A stretch of DNA of 6,652 nucleotides from Spirochaetia bacterium (GTDB lineage Bacteria > Spirochaetota > Spirochaetia > Treponematales > Breznakiellaceae): assembly GCA_025997615.1 (NCBI GenBank), contig BNUV01000114.1, forward strand, positions 1-6,652. The letters are read 5' to 3'. A program made the translations under genes and the position numbers. Below, in pieces: positions 6,316-6,652 of this stretch. Position 1 is the first letter of the stretch, and every line of letters begins with the position of its first letter. Below the pieces are notes generated by a model that saw only the letters and a program-made list of their open reading frames with translations, had not been told where the DNA came from and searched no databases.

Positions 6316-6652
6316 TGAGGCCCTTATCCGTATATGCGGCAAAGAACCCGGACGAGCGTATCCGCCGGGAAAGTTCATCCGGCGGCATCTTTACCGTGTT
6401 GGCAGAAAGGATAATCGCCGAAGGGGGCGTCGTCTTCGGCGCGCGGTTTAACGAACAGTGGGAAGTAGTACACGGTTATACCGAAACAGCGGAAGGCCTA
6501 AGCGCCTTTCGCGGCTCAAAGTATGTACAGAGTATAATCGGGGATACCTTCAGGCAGGCGGAAGCTTTTCTTGAACAGGGCAGAAAGGTGCTTTTCAGCG
6601 GAACTCCCTGTCAAATAGCGGGATTAAGAGCTTTTTTACGTAAAAACTGGGA
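6315..6652 (+). CDS. FrhB-like F420 hydrogenase/dehydrogenase beta subunit, 3' partial
   Basis: In the frame of ATG 6315 the translation runs open to the window end (112 full codons) and has the FrhB/FpoF family signatures: RPLSVYAAKNPDERIR, ESSSGGIFTVLAERII, then FRGSKYVQS and VLFSGTPCQIAGLRAF with the family's conserved cysteine. Members bind a flavin and pass electrons to or from cofactors such as F420 or ferredoxin. Homologues in polysaccharide loci lie beside pyruvyl transferases, and their role there is not settled. The ATG overlaps the ferredoxin stop (TAATG) and has only a G-rich run as a possible ribosome site. No stop is seen because the window ends first. Confidence 0.85.
   Translation, partial: MRPLSVYAAKNPDERIRRESSSGGIFTVLAERIIAEGGVVFGARFNEQWEVVHGYTETAEGLSAFRGSKYVQSIIGDTFRQAEAFLEQGRKVLFSGTPCQIAGLRAFLRKNW

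Noticed and set aside
6170..6451. Plus-strand open frame covering the ferredoxin/FrhB junction, and the minus-strand frame 6073-6378
   Set aside because: Both overlap frames with clear [4Fe-4S] cysteine and FrhB motifs and show no family features of their own.

Overview
The window is one end of a bacterial surface-polysaccharide (capsule, exopolysaccharide or O-antigen-like) export and decoration locus, read entirely on the + strand and partly decayed. Nothing in it fixes the host. The mix of moderate-GC and AT-rich stretches and the protein styles would suit an anaerobic gut bacterium; a termite-gut Treponema-like spirochete is my guess, held weakly, with Bacteroidales or Clostridia as alternatives.

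Layout. Bases 1-238 hold no convincing gene, but carry an extreme pair of homopolymers (T19 directly followed by C23). A hairpin terminator follows (239-270), then a reading-frame remnant with no start codon that ends in a TGATG overlap with an uncharacterised protein gene here called X (478-990). From 910 to about 1741 there is a diverged tandem repeat. The end of X and the head of a Wzx-type flippase occur once, broken (flippase head 1059-1388 fused to an X tail 1389-1594), and the flippase then occurs again as an intact gene (1668-3197). The simplest reading is two tandem X-flippase modules with one internal deletion.

Downstream the genes are tightly packed: intact flippase, polysaccharide pyruvyl transferase (4-base ATGA overlap), a broken chimera of a glycine-rich P-loop-like protein and the C-terminus of a glycerol-3-phosphate-type cytidylyltransferase (4360-5064), an intact GT8-like glycosyltransferase (5082-6071), and a 2x[4Fe-4S] ferredoxin segment (6133-6315). 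The last overlaps a FrhB-type segment in the -1 frame (6315 to the window end); together these look like one F420H2 dehydrogenase/FrhB-family protein split by a frameshift or by a true gene boundary.

How the genes fit together: the GT8-like enzyme would add a sugar to a repeat unit, the pyruvyl transferase would add a ketal pyruvate, and the flippase would move the lipid-linked unit across the membrane. The FrhB-like protein is a frequent companion of pyruvyl transferases in such loci, though its role there is poorly known. The cytidylyltransferase remnant suggests the locus once made a CDP-activated polyol such as CDP-glycerol.

Base composition changes inside the flippase gene. The first ~200 bases are near 50% GC by eye, and the rest up to the end of the glycosyltransferase gene is near one third. 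GC rises again at the ferredoxin/FrhB gene. This looks like an imported AT-rich cassette between two conserved, host-like anchors. I see no phage, CRISPR, tRNA, rRNA or recognisable transposase.
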